A stretch of 64,000 nt of DNA from Wurfbainia villosa (GCA_025175895.1 CM046008.1:20415255-20479254), one strand, 5' to 3'. Shown: positions 45,534 to 57,582, counted from the first letter of the stretch. A program made the numbers and translations. The notes: generated by a model not told the origin, from the sequence alone.

Positions 45534-46257
45534 TGACTATTGGTATGAATAGTCCTCGAACCTGAAGTCACTACGGTTCCCTACATAAGGAATTATGTAC
45601 TTTAGTATCGTCAAACGTCACCCGTAACAGGGTGGACCATAAAGGCGATTACTGGGTATATAACAAATTATGCGGAGGGATGTGAGTGATGTAGATGGGA
45701 TCTATCCCTCTCATATGACGAGAGTGATATCGGTGGGCCCCTTGATTGAGTAGAACTACTAAAACGCATGGTCATGCTCAAATGAGTCAATATGAGATAT
45801 TGAGCTCATTTGTTTGAGTTAGTTTACTCAGGGATCAAGAAACACATAGATTGATCGAGGATGACACGGTCTATGCCTCATTGGTCAATCTGATATCAAG
45901 GATAGAAGGACACGGTCATACATTATAGTAGTCACGGAAAGGTTAGTCGGATCTTGACTTATTTCTTAACTTGGGTAGCAATGATGTATTGCTAGATGCC
46001 GCTCATTGCTTGTGTATCTAAAAGAGTTTAGATCCACTGCCAACGTTATGAGAGCCTATAGGGTCACACACAAAGAACATGATGATTAGAAGAATTAGTG
46101 CATTCTAGTTTGACTAGAATAATTTGGGAATAAGCTTAAGTACAAAATGGTTTTTGGACTTTAAGCTTAATGAGAATTTTAGCTTATTGATTTAATGAGA
46201 TTAATTCAATATGTTACCTTATTGATTTAATGAGATTAATTCAATATGATAACATAA

Positions 46258-46433
46258 GCTTATTGAATTAATAAGATTAATTCAACATGCATGAATGCCA
46301 CACAAGCATGCCACATAAGCATGCCACCTAAGCTAGATAAGGTGGGCTTATTGAATTAATAAGATTAATTCAACATGCATGAATGCCACACAAGCATGCC
46401 ACATAATCATGCCACCTAAGCTAGATAAGGTGG
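46258..46433 (+). repeat. 88-bp direct duplication in D 5' LTR
   Basis: Two nearly identical units, each from CTTATTGAATTAATAAG to TAGATAAGGTGG. The same duplication is in the 3' LTR (from about 62655), so it predates insertion. A has a single unit. Confidence 0.85.
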
Positions 46434-46539
46434 AAGGAGACAAAGTGGTTTTTGTCTCCTTAAAGTGGCCGGCCAAACAAGGTGTCTCAATGCAATGGAT
46501 TGCATTGAATGGTAGGAGGTGAAAGGGTTTTTCCAACCC

Positions 46540-46548
46540 TATAAAAGA
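46540..46548 (+). promoter_or_regulatory. Putative TATA box of D LTR
   Basis: TATAAAAGA, conserved at 62937 and in both LTRs of A. Confidence 0.6.
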
Positions 46549-46998
46549 CTCCATGGAGTGGCCGGCCAAAGGGTGATTGTGGTTGTGTGAGAGCTTGAGA
46601 GCTTGGTGGAAGCTTTGGTTGTGTGGTTTTGTGAGTGTAGGCTAGCAAGAAGAGTAGTCTTCTTCTTCCCTTCTCTTTTTCCCTAGCTTCCTCTCCTTTA
46701 GGGACTTCTCTAGCAAGAAGTAAAGGAGAGCCCTTCTAGTTTTTCTTTTGTGAGACAAGAGCTTGCTCGTGTGGATACGTATAGAGGCATGGCCATTTGA
46801 ACGTGCTAAAGATCCAACAAACCAAAAGGAAAAGCGGGATTAACAAGGGCACGCAACAAAGGTAATCCTCTCCTATAAGATAGGTTTGGTTTTAGAGAAA
46901 TTTATTTTGTACGAGGTTTTCTTTCGCAAGGATCACTAGGAAGGGATCCTAATTTTTCCGTTGCGCATATGCTATTTGGCATATAGAAATCCCTACAG

Positions 46999-47010
46999 TG
47001 GTATCAGAGC
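46999..47010 (+). other. Primer-binding site of D
   Basis: TGGTATCAGAGC, one base after the LTR. Confidence 0.92.
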
Positions 47011-47167
47011 CACTTGCGAAAGATCGTATAAAAGTAGTTTTTCTCTATTTTATATATGATATAGAAGTAGGATGAATTTTATTATGAGTTGATAATTGCA
47101 TTAGCAAATTTTAAAACATAATAAAATATCCGATGTCTTTTAAAAGTTAAAATTGACATGGTGCATG
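47011..47167 (+). other. D leader, first part, cut by E
   Basis: 157 bp of leader ending in the left target copy GCATG (47163-47167). It continues at 56531. Confidence 0.8.
47163..47167. other. Target site duplication of E, left copy (GCATG)
   Basis: Repeated at 56526-56530. Element A, which has no insertion here, shows a single GCATG in the same context. Confidence 0.95.
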
Positions 47168-49618
47168 TGTTAGAATGTATACTGAAAGCCTAGCTCTTTT
47201 TGTATGAACATTTTATTTTGAAATAAGAATCACATGATCATTGTTTGTACTTTATATATTTATTATATGTGTGTGCATATTGTCTAATATTTTACATTGT
47301 AGATAACATGGTGCTTGGTGTGGCACAGAAGATCATGTTATCAGTCCCTTGTAAAATATAAGTAGAGGCTCACAACCAAGATGGTTTTGGACAAACCATT
47401 GGTATGGTTGTAGTGTAGCTTGGTATTGTTTTATCTTGAACATAGAGTTACACTAGTACACTTAGGTGTATTGAGTAGGACCGACATAGAGGTGATTCAA
47501 TTTAGTGCTGACTATATAATTGAATCGGACTTCGGATATTATGTTGTACATGCTCTTAATCCCGATATAATAACGGGCACATGTACTTAGTATTTATTTC
47601 TTTGATTTACCAGTGGGTGAGATTTAGATGGATTAAATCAATATGCCCAGTAAGTTGGGAAATAATATTATTTACATGGTGTGCCGTTGATTATAGGAGG
47701 AAACCGTGTCCTATATATTAGGTTGATGATGTCCCCTTGAGGAGCTCATAAGGTTCATCATGTAAACCCAATTTGGTTGACTTAGTCAACATGATGATAA
47801 GGTTGAGTGGTACTACTCGAGGAATTAGATGTTAATTAATTGATGGTCAGTAAATCAATTAATTGACGGACATTCGATATCTTAAACACGGGGAGATTAA
47901 TGTACAAATAATATATGGAGCCCATATTAATTTATGGGGGTTGGTGAGGTAGTTCAATGATGATCCTCTAGTGGAATCGAACATCATTGATGGATCAAGT
48001 TTGTGTGGTTCCGATCCATCGGGTGGCCAAGACCCAACTCCTCCTTATGGTCCCTATCGTAGCCTAATATAATCCTTGTGAAGTCTAGATCCAAGAATGT
48101 AAAACAAAACCTAGAACCAACGGTTGGATTAAATCCATAGATCCGATGGTTGGGATGAAACCCTAGAACCAACGGTTGGATTATATCCATAGATCCGATG
48201 GTTAGGATGAAACCTTAGAACCAACGGTTGGATTAAATCCATAGATCCGATGGTTAGGATGAAACCTTAGAATCAACGGTTTGGATTAAATCCATAGATC
48301 CGATGGTTGGGATGAAACCCTAGAACCAACGGTTGGATTAAATCCATAGATCCGATGGTTAGGATGAAACCCTAGAATCGACGGTTGGGATTAAATCCCT
48401 AGATCCGACGGTTGGGATAAAACCCTAGATCCGACGGTTGGGATGAAATCCTTGATCTGACGGTTGGGATGAAATCCTAGATCCTATGGTTGGGATGAAA
48501 TCCTAGATCCTACGGTTGGGATGAAATCCTAGATCCGACGGTTGGGATAAAACCCTAGATCCGACGGTGGAGATTAAATCCCTAGAACCGACGGTGGAGA
48601 TTAAATCTCTAGATCCGACGGTGGAGATTAGAGGAGGCTTAAGCCTAAATTCTAGAATTAGGGTTTGGCTCATCCATGTGTTGGGCGGCAACAAATCTTA
48701 AAGGAGATAAGGTTGGTTGCAAGAAAATAGGAGTTAGTTCCTATATTTTAGGCTAACCAACTTTCTTCTAAATTCTATAAATAAAGGCTTAGGGTTGGGC
48801 GGCAACTAATGATTTTTGGATTGGAGAATTAGGGTTTGGCTCATCCTAGTGTTGGGCGGCAACAAACCCTAGAGGAGCTAGGGTTTTGGGCGGCTAGGAA
48901 AGTGGGCGGCAAGGTGATTGTTCTCCCTAGGTTTTTGGCCGACGCCCCTCTTCTTCTCCTCCTCCCTTGCGGTTCTCTTCTTCCTCCTCTCTTGCTCCTT
49001 GGTGGCGGTGGCTCTCCAACTATTGGTGGCGGTGCTTCTCCAACATCTAGGTGGTGGCCGCAACAATACAACTAATTGGCGGCGCTCATCCAATCGTTCT
49101 CTTGTTGCATCAAACTCTCTTGTTTGGTGGTCGGTTCTAGAAAGGAAAGGTTTCGTTGGTTCTTCTCTTTGTTCGCAGCGGACAAGGAAGAGAAGAACGT
49201 GATCTAGAAGGCTTCTACTCGTGGAGGATCTTCGTCCACACGTCGTCCACGAGAAGGATAGGACATACGGTAGAAGATCGTAAGGTATAAAGTTTTATAA
49301 CTTTAATTTCAGATCTGAGCATGTTCTTATATATGATGATTATGCATGTGTGTGTATGAATATATATTGTATAATCATGGACCCCGAAGACAAACACAAA
49401 AACCGGCGATCCGTCCGTCGTCTCTTCCGCGGCTAACCAACTAGAAGAGTTGTGTTGCTTGAACAACTAGTTTGTTCAAGCGACCACTCGAGTTGTTAGC
49501 ACGACGACGAAATGATGTCGTTAAGGAAGCTCATCCCATCCGGATTAATCCTTTCATTAGTGAAAATTTTAATCCGGGGACATGGGAGCCAATGAGCCTC
49601 CGAAGCGACCACCCAACA
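47168..49618 (+). repeat. E 5' LTR (2451 bp)
   Basis: It begins TGTTAGAATGTATACTG and ends ACCCAACA. Perfect inverted repeats include GATAACATG/CATGTTATC (47302-47342), TCAATGATG/CATCATTGA (47954-47990) and GATGGATC/GATCCATC (47989-48020). TATA-like TATAAATA at 48776-48783. Confidence 0.94.
48111..48630 (+). repeat. 26-27 bp tandem array in E 5' LTR (about 520 bp)
   Basis: Around twenty units alternating CTAGAACCAACGGTTGGAT and TAGATCCGATGGTTGGGAT types. The E 3' LTR array is 442 bp, shorter by 78 bp or three 26-bp units. Confidence 0.9.
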
Positions 49619-49621
49619 ATT

Positions 49622-49633
49622 TGGTATCAGAGC
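49622..49633 (+). other. Primer-binding site of E
   Basis: TGGTATCAGAGC, three bases after the LTR. Confidence 0.92.
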
Positions 49634-50678
49634 CACGGTTTCCGGTTTTGTGTGTTTAGGATTCGGTTAAATTTTTATGCATTTTTCATATATAATATGT
49701 GCCGGATAATAGTAGGATATGCGTAGCGGAACTCTTTGGTTGCAGACATAAGATCCGACTATTATGGCCATGTGTGTGTATGTGAATGGATGTGTGTAAA
49801 AATTTATTATTTGAATCCTCGGGGTTGACGAGGCTAGATTAGTATTTAATTTTTGTAATTAAATACGGCATTGTTTAGCCGCTCATTTTAGTTTACTTTC
49901 GATCTAGATTATTTGTACACTCCTTCGTGGAGTATAGGATCGATGGATGTAAATTAATATGATTTATCTCGGCTCGGAACTCTTTGGTGACTTGCGCACG
50001 GGAAAAGATGGAGCGGACGAGGTGGCGACACGACGAGATGCGTATTGGAGAACAATGCCATAATAGTTGGAAAAATTCTGATTTTTCCATATTTATTGCT
50101 TATTTGTTTTATATGCATGTTGTGTTTGTTTAAAATTCCTCGATTGCAATTTACTAAGTGGGAGAGGGACATTTTAATTAATTCCCACGGCCTCCATTAC
50201 AATTTGACGTGTGATGCAAACAAACTTGTGTGTTGGCTCTGAGTTCCTTCCTCCCCGCGGACGAGTTTGTTTGCGGATCACTAGGTCAAATAATGGTTAT
50301 AGGAAATTATTTAGGAGCGTGTGTACTTCCACAGCGGTAAGGCACATAATCCGAAATAATTCCCTTAGTATCGTGTGATGGTGCACACTTAGATGCAAAT
50401 AAAAATATCCTCCCCATCGGAGTCACTGCCTTTATTTGTAGGGCCAAAGAAGAACCAACTATTAATTTTATTTGTCAAAAAGTAAGGTTGACAAGATAAT
50501 AAAATTAATGGGTAAAACCTCCTCTTACAAATGTTGAATTCGTATACGTCCACACAGCGTGGCATGCGATATTCTCGGTGATCTGAGGTGTTGGTTGATT
50601 TCGGGATTTTATTGTTTTGAGGAATCAATAATATTTGAAATCTAATATTTTGATCATTGTGATTCTTAGGATTTTCAA
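49634..50678 (+). other. E leader (PBS to gag)
   Basis: Non-coding and conserved with B+ and B-. The polypurine-like run AAGTGGGAGAGGGA is at 50156-50169. Confidence 0.65.
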
Positions 50679-51060
50679 ATGGCTTTCAATCCACTTACTT
50701 TGGTACTAAAGGAAACAAACTTACTGTCCCCAAACAATAATGATTGGAAAAGAAATATGGATAGTGTCTTAACTGTCGATGAGTGTCCTCCTAGGCCTGT
50801 AGATGATTCTGGGGAAAAGGAACTTTTCGGATACCAGAATCGGTAATGAGCCAACAAAGCCATGGTTGCTCAGAAGGTTTCTACTTCTAAGCCGAAAGGC
50901 AAGAAGAAGAAGAAACAAGGTAGAGCAAAGGCGGTGGGAGGATCTCAGGGAGTGAAGAAGCCGAAAGGCAAGTACTTCACTTGTAGATAGACTGGACATG
51001 GGAAGAAAGACTTCCCCTTCCTAAAGCAGAACAAAGGTATATCTTCTGCCTTAGTCGTTG
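50679..51060 (+). pseudogene. E gag, internally deleted
   Basis: It opens MAFNPLTLVLKETN, then DWKRNMDSVLTVDECPPRPV and a stop after FGYQNR. The C-terminal basic part (AMVAQKVSTSKPKGKKKKKQ) follows with most of the capsid region gone. The knuckle reads YFTCR, stop, GHGKKDF, so first Cys, His-side and last Cys positions are damaged. Its deletion point differs from that in B+. Confidence 0.85.
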
Positions 51061-51071
51061 AAACATGTTTA

Positions 51072-52196
51072 GTGGTGTTATCTACCGGTACCTGGTGTGT
51101 AGATACGGGAGCCACTGATCATGTCTGCAATTCTTTGCAAACCCGACGACTAGCTGAGGGAGAGATTACCGTCTACATGGGCAATGCTACAAAGGTAGCG
51201 GCTATTGCAGTGGGAGACGTTTATTTATCGTTTGATAGAAATAAAGTTTTGGTTTTGAGAAATTGTCTTTATGTACCAACATTTAGAAAGAATTTGATTT
51301 CGGTTTCTAAATTATTTATGGATGGATATTCTGTTTCTTTTAATGACAGAGTTGTTATAAAAAGAAATAGAGAGATTATCTGTTCAGGTACATTGGTTGG
51401 CAATTTGTATACTCTTGAACCAAAAGCTCCCACGATGCATATAGAAGTGAATAACTCATCTTCTAAGTCTAATAAGAGAAAAGAACCTTCGCAAATGAAC
51501 CAAACATATCTTTGGCATCTAAGGCTTGGTCATATTAACCTAAGCAGAATTCAAAGGTTGATAGCTGATGGATCTTTGGGTTCATTAGTGGTGGAGGATC
51601 TCCCAACCTGCGAATCTTGCTTGGAAGGTAAAATGACCAAGAGGCCTTTCAAGGCCAAGGGGTATAGAGCTAAAGATGCGTTAGAACTGGTTCATTCTGA
51701 TTTGTGCGGTCCTATGTCTATCCAGGCAAGAGGTGGTTTTGAATATTTCATCTCTTTTATAGACGATTATTCAAGATATGGATACATTTACTTGATGCGC
51801 CGCAAGTCTGAATGCTTTGATAGGTTCAAAGAATTCAAGGCTGATGTGGAGAACCGTCAAGGTAAAAGTATCAAGACACTACGATCTGATCATGGTGGCG
51901 AGTACCTCTTGGGAGAGTTTAGGAGTTACTTATCAGAGGCTGGGATTCAATCCCAATTATCTGCACCTGGCACACCCCAGCAGAATGGTGTAGCAGAGCG
52001 AAGGAATAGGACTCTTATGGAGATGGTGAGATCGATGATGAGTTATTCTGAGTTACCTGTTTCGTTCTTGGGGTATGCACTGGATACGGCAATGTACACT
52101 CTGAACTTGGTTCCATCTAAATCAGTACCTTCTACCCACAGAGAATTGTGGGTGGCTAAGACATATTCGGATATGGGGAGTCCGGCATGTCTTTGA
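51072..52196 (+). pseudogene. E protease and integrase
   Basis: One frame of 374 codons: protease WCVDTGATDHVCN, LWHLRLGHINLSRIQ, zinc CESCLEGK, integrase core with SDLCGP, LRSDHGGEYL (Arg to His beside the second catalytic Asp) and NGVAERRNRTL. After VPSTHRELW the frame decays, and the rest of the integrase C-terminus (VGYPKGTKGGLFYNP) is in the next frame from 52187. Confidence 0.9.
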
Positions 52197-54104
52197 AGGA
52201 GATCTTTGTAAATTGGAACCTCGCATGTATGTGCATGTTGGTTGGCTACCCCAAGGGAACGAAAGGTGGTTTATTTTATAATCCTAGAGATCAGAGGGTG
52301 ATCGTTAGCACGAATGCCAGATTTCTAGAGGAGGATTATGTAATGAACCACAAGCCCAGGAGTAGGATTGTTCTTGAGGAGTTGACGGGAGAAGTACCGA
52401 CTTCAGTACCACCAGTACAAGAGGAGACACCACAAGTCACTGCACCGCGTGTCACAGAGCATACACATGAGGCACCTCGTCGTAGTGGGAGGGTTGTTAG
52501 ACAACCCGACAGATTCATGTTTTTAGGAGAGTCTTCGGACTTAGTCCCTGGTGAACATGAACCTGATCCCTGGACATATGATGAGGCACTCCAAGATAGA
52601 GATGCGGTATCTTGGCAAAGTGCGATGAATTCAGAGATAGAATCTATGGATTCTAATCAGGTCTGGGAGCTAGTAGACCCACCCGATGGTGTAAAAACCA
52701 TTGGATGCAAGTGGATCTACAAGAGAAAGATAGGAGTAGACGGGAAGGTTGAGACCTTCAAAGCTAGGCTTGTTGCGAAAGGGTATACTCAGAAAGAGGG
52801 TATCGATTATGAGGAGACCTTTTCGCCGGTAGCTATGCTTAAGTCTATCCGGATTCTCTTATCTATAGCTGCTCATATGGATTATGAGATATGGCAGATG
52901 GATGTCAAGACAGCTTTCCTTAACGGAAGTCTTGAGGAGAACATCTATATGCGGCAACCAGAGGGATTCATTGCTAAAGGCAAAAAGCATCTTGTATGTA
53001 AGCTTAATCGGTCCATTTATGGATTGAAGCAAGCTTCTAGATCTTGGAACATCCGCTTTGATGAGGTAATCCAGTCATATGGATTTATTCAAAGTTCGGA
53101 TGAGTCTTGTGTATATCAGAGATGTGACGGAAACGTAGTGGTATTTTTGTACTATACGTAGATGACATTTTGGTGGTTGGCGACAACATCGAAGTGTTAT
53201 CAGACGTAAGGGTATGGTTGTCCAAACAGTATGATATGAAGGACTTGGGAGAAGTGGGTCACAACCTTGGGATCAAGGTTGTTGTGCTTATCCCAAGCTT
53301 CATACATAGACATGATTTTGGATCGTTTTAGCATGCAAAACTCCAAGAAGGGTTTTCTACCTTTCAGGCATGGAGTTCCTTTATCTAAGAAGATGTGTCC
53401 TAGATCATCTGAGGAGATAGAGGAGATGAAGGCGGTTCCTTATGCTTCGGCAGTAGGAAGCCTCATGTATGCGATGCTCTGTACGAGACGGATATACTGC
53501 TTTGTAGGCATGGTTAGCGTGATATCGAGTAATCACGAGGACATTGGGTGCGGTAAAGCATATATTGTGGTGCCTGAGAAGGACTAGGGATTATATTCTA
53601 GTTTACCGGGCAGACCAATTACTCCCTGTGGGTTACATAGATTCTGATTTCCAATCTAAGAGGGATAACAGTAAGTCTACCTCAGGTTTTGTGTTTACTT
53701 TTGGAGGTGGAGCCATAGTATGGAAGAGTGTCAAGCAGAAATGCGTGGTGGACTCTACCATGGAAGCTGACTGTATGGCAGCCTCTTAGGCGGCCAAGGA
53801 AGCTGTATGGCTCAGGAACTTCTTGATGGACTTGGATGTTATTCCTGGTTTGTCCAGAACTATCACAATTTATTGTGATAACAGTGGTGCAGTTGCAAAC
53901 TCGAAGGAACCACGAGCCCATAAGGCGAGTAAACACATAGAGCGCAAGTACCACCTCATACGAGAGATCGTAAAGCGAGGAGAAGTTGCTGTCGCCAAGA
54001 TTGCATCAGAGGATAACCTGGCGGATCCATTCACTAAGGCCCTTCCAGCGAAAGCGTTTGATAGGCATGTGGAGGACATGGGGATCAGATGTATGGCACT
54101 GTGA
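52187..54104 (+). pseudogene. E RT and RNase H, frameshifted
   Basis: 52187-53161 gives the acidic linker, SWQSAMNSEIESMDSNQVWE, GCKWIYKRKIG, MDVKTAFLNGSL and YGLKQASRSWNIRF. A one-base deletion just before YVDD shifts the frame, so the catalytic motif (about 53154-53166) is out of frame. Near 53270 about 20 bases are missing compared with B+. RNase H pieces (YIDSDFQSKRD, STMEADCMAAS, stop at 53787-53789, YCDNSGAVANSKEP) follow. Not functional. Confidence 0.9.
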
Positions 54105-54126
54105 TGACAGCTTAGTCTTTTAGTAT

Positions 54127-54136
54127 AAGTGGGAGA
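54127..54136 (+). other. Polypurine tract of E
   Basis: AAGTGGGAGA just before the TGTTAGAAT of the 3' LTR. Confidence 0.88.
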
Positions 54137-54137
54137 T

Positions 54138-56525
54138 TGTTAGAATGTATACTGAAAGCCTAGCTCTTTTTGTATGAACATTTTATTTTGAAATAAGAAT
54201 CACATGATCATTGTTTGTACTTTATATATTTATTATATGTGTGTGCATATTGTCTAATATTTTACATTGTAGATAACATGGTGCTTGGTGTGGCACAGAA
54301 GATCATGTTATCAGTCCCTTGTAAAATATAAGTAGAGGCTCACAACCAAGATGGTTTTGGACAAACCATTGGCATGGTTGTAGTGTAGCTTGGTATTGTT
54401 TTATCTTGAACATAGAGTTACACTAGTACACTTAGGTGTATTGAGCAGGACCGACATAGAGGTGATTCAATTTAGTGCTGACTACATAATTGAATCAGAC
54501 TTCGGATATTATGTTGTACATGCTCTTAATCCCGATATAATAACGACACATGTACTTAGTATTTATTTCTTTGATTTACCAGTGGGTGAGATTTAGATGG
54601 ATTAAATCAATATGCCCAGTAAGTTGGGAAATAATATTATTTACATGGTGTGCCGTTGATTATAGGAGGAAACCGTGTCCTATATATTAGGTTGATGATG
54701 TCCCCTTGAGGAGCTCATAAGGTTCATCATGTAAACCCAGCTGGTTGACTTAGTCAACATGATGATAAGGTTGAGTGGTACTACTCGAGGAATTAGATGT
54801 TAATTAATTGATGGTCAGTAAATCAATTAATTGACGGTCATTCGATATCTTAAACACGGGGAGATTAATGTACAAATAATATATGGAGCCCATATTAATT
54901 TATGGGGGTTGGTGAGGTAGTTCAATGATGATCCTCTAGTGGAATCGAACATCATTGATGGATCAAGTTTGTGTGGTTCCGATCCATCGGGTGGCCAAGA
55001 CCCAACTCCTCCTTATGGTCCCTATCGTAGCCTAATATAATCCTTGTGAAGTCTAGATCCAAGAATGTAAAACAAAACCTAGAACCAACGGTTGGATTAA
55101 ATCCATAGATCCGATGGTTGGGATGAAACCCTAGAACCAACGGTTGGATTATATCCATAGATTCGATGGTTAGGATGAAACCTTAGAACCAACGGTTGGA
55201 TTAAATCCATAGATCCGATGGTTAGGATGAAACCTTAGAATCAACGGTTTGGATTAAATCCATAGATCCGATGGTTGGGATGAAACCCTAGAACCAACGG
55301 TTGGATTAAATCCATAGATCCGATGGTTAGGATGAAACCCTAGAATCGACGGTTGGGATTAAATCCTAGATCCTATGGTTGGGATTAAATCCTAGATCCT
55401 ACGGTTGGTATGAAATCCTAGATCCGACGGTTGGGATAAAACCCTAGATCCGACGGTGGAGATTAAATCCCTAGAACCGACGGTGGAGATTAAATCTCTA
55501 GATCCGACGGTGGAGATTAGAGGAGGCTTAAGCCTAAATTCTAGAATTAGGGTTTGGCTCATCCATGTGTTGGGCGGCAACAAATCTTAAAGGAGATAAG
55601 GTTGGTTGGGCGGCAAGAAAATAGGAGTTAGTTCCTATATTTTAGGCTAACCAACTTTCTTCTAAATTCTATAAATAAAGGCTTAGGGTTGGGCGGCAAC
55701 TAATGATTTTTGGATTGGAGAATTAGGGTTTGGCTCATCCTAGTGTTGGGCGGCAACAAACCCTAGAGGAGCTAGGGTTTTGGGCGGCTAGGAAAGTGGG
55801 CGGCAAGGTGATTGTTCTCCCTAGGTTTTTGGCCGACGCCCCTCTTCTTCTCCTCCTCCCTTTGCCGGTTCTCTTCTTCCTCCTCTCTTGCTCCTTGGTG
55901 GCCGGTGGCTCTCCAACTATTGGTGGCGGGTGCTTCTCCAACATCTAGGTGGCCGGCGGCAACAATACAACTAATTGGCCGGCGCTCATCCAATCGTTCC
56001 TTGGCCGGCGGTTGCATCAAACTCTCTTGTTTGGTGGTCGGTTCTAGAAAGGAAAGGTTTCGTTGGTTCTTCTCTTTGTTCGCAGCGGACAAGGAAGAGA
56101 AGAACGTGATCTAGAAGGCTTCTACTCGTGGAGGATCTTCGTCCACACGTCGTCCACGAGAAGGATAGGACATACGGTAGAAGATCGTAAGGTATAAAGT
56201 TTTATAACTTTAATTTCAGATCTGAGCATGTTCTTATATATGATGATTATGCATGTGTGTGTATGAATATATATTGTATAATCATGGACCCCGAAGACAA
56301 ACACAAAAACCGGCGATCCGTCCGTCGTCTCTTCCGCGGCTAATCAACTAGAAGAGTAGAGTTGCTTGAACAACTAGTTTGTTCAAGCGACCACTCGAGT
56401 TGTTAGCACGACGACGAAATGGTGTTACTAAGGAAGCTCATCCTATCCAGATTAATCCTTTCATTAGTGAAAATTTTAATCCGGGGACATGGGAGCCAAT
56501 GAGCCTCCGAAGCGACCAACCTTCA
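54138..56525 (+). repeat. E 3' LTR (2388 bp)
   Basis: It matches the 5' LTR. The tandem array at 55079-55520 is 78 bp shorter. TATA-like TATAAATA at 55670-55677. The terminus reads CCTTCA instead of CCCAACA. Confidence 0.93.
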
Positions 56526-56530
56526 GCATG
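56526..56530. other. Target site duplication of E, right copy (GCATG)
   Basis: Matches 47163-47167. D leader sequence resumes (GGTTATGGCCTAG), as in A. Confidence 0.95.
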
Positions 56531-57582
56531 GTTATGGCCTAGTCCCAAAGAGTTTGTGATTGTGTGTTGTAATTCTTGATACGGCCTGCGTGTCATGCCT
56601 TTCTCCTAAAATTCTTGTTGTAAAATTAGCTTTAGACTCGAATGTAACTCGAGTATTTCTCCTTTTGTAATATACAACAAAGATGGAGGGTCCATTGGAA
56701 GATAATGTTACAAGGAGGAAGTCAACAACACAAGACAACCAAAAGGAAGCACTTGGGAGAAGATGCTATCCCTAGGTTGACCAATCAATCTTCTCATTGG
56801 CTTGAGAAGATTGTAGAATAAGGGCCATAACCATGACACGCTTAGTTTAATATGTATGTGATGCATGTTAATTTAGCTTATATGTGATGTATGCTAATAT
56901 GTATGTGATGCATGTTTAAGTTTATATCTTAATAAGTCAAATACGATATGCCTACCAAAGTTTGGTACTCACTACTTCCTCGATCATTTGTTATTGGGTT
57001 TGCCAAAGCAAAGCAATGCATTTTATCTTGGAAGAGTGCGAGTGGACAATCATGATGTCCCGCTATCAAACTTGGTTAAGACTTAATTAAGTTTTTCTTA
57101 ATTAGTTAAGAAAGTAGAGGCATATATTAGCTTTGAGCATAAGTTTTAAAATTAGTTTTATGTGATTTCCGAACATCAGCTTTGTCTTAGAAGTGGTCGT
57201 TGCTCCGATATCCAAGAAGGCCCCTGTGCCTCGCCACAGCCTGGAAGCTGGTTTAGGAATAAACACTAAACTAATCTAAACTTAACCAAAGCTATTAAAG
57301 AGTTACATCAGATGTAATTGGCAAAAGATTGCCTACCTAATCATACTACGTCTTGGGCGATTAGCCAAAGCTAACTCAAGACGAATTATGATGTGGATCT
57401 TTATCCCATATAAATTTATAGCTAAATAGTAGCTAATGATGTAAGCGAAAAGTGTTTGCCTACATCAATGATTAGCTCATATCAAAGCTATGAGAATTTA
57501 GTGGGAGCCTCATTTAATTAAAGGCCTAATTAAATGACTTAGGTATGATACTTAATTTTGCATTTTATTGTTGTAGATCACC
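56531..57582 (+). other. D leader, second part
   Basis: Non-coding. It has three TATGTGATGCATG-type repeats at about 56848-56918, shared with A and C. Confidence 0.65.

Larger units (their letters stand above)
45118..46997 (+). repeat. D 5' LTR (1880 bp)
   Basis: It begins TGTTAGTTATAGCCC and ends CCCTACA, and matches 61519-63394. It holds a chain of hairpins from 45264 on, a direct duplication of about 88 bp at 46258-46433, and a TATA box at 46540. Confidence 0.94.
47168..56525 (+). mobile_element. Ty1/copia element 'E' (B family), complete, 9358 bp
   Basis: LTRs of 2451 and 2388 bp differing at few bases apart from array length and small GC-rich indels, PBS, leader, deleted gag, broken pol, polypurine tract and a GCATG duplication. 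It is the innermost insertion of the B- > D > E stack, so it is the youngest of the three. Confidence 0.94.

Noticed and set aside
48111..48630. CRISPR-like array
   Set aside because: Units are contiguous without unique spacers, and the context is a plant LTR.
48836..49202. Overlapping open frames on both strands as host genes (also 55730-56114)
   Set aside because: They fall within E LTRs, and differ in frame between the two LTRs.
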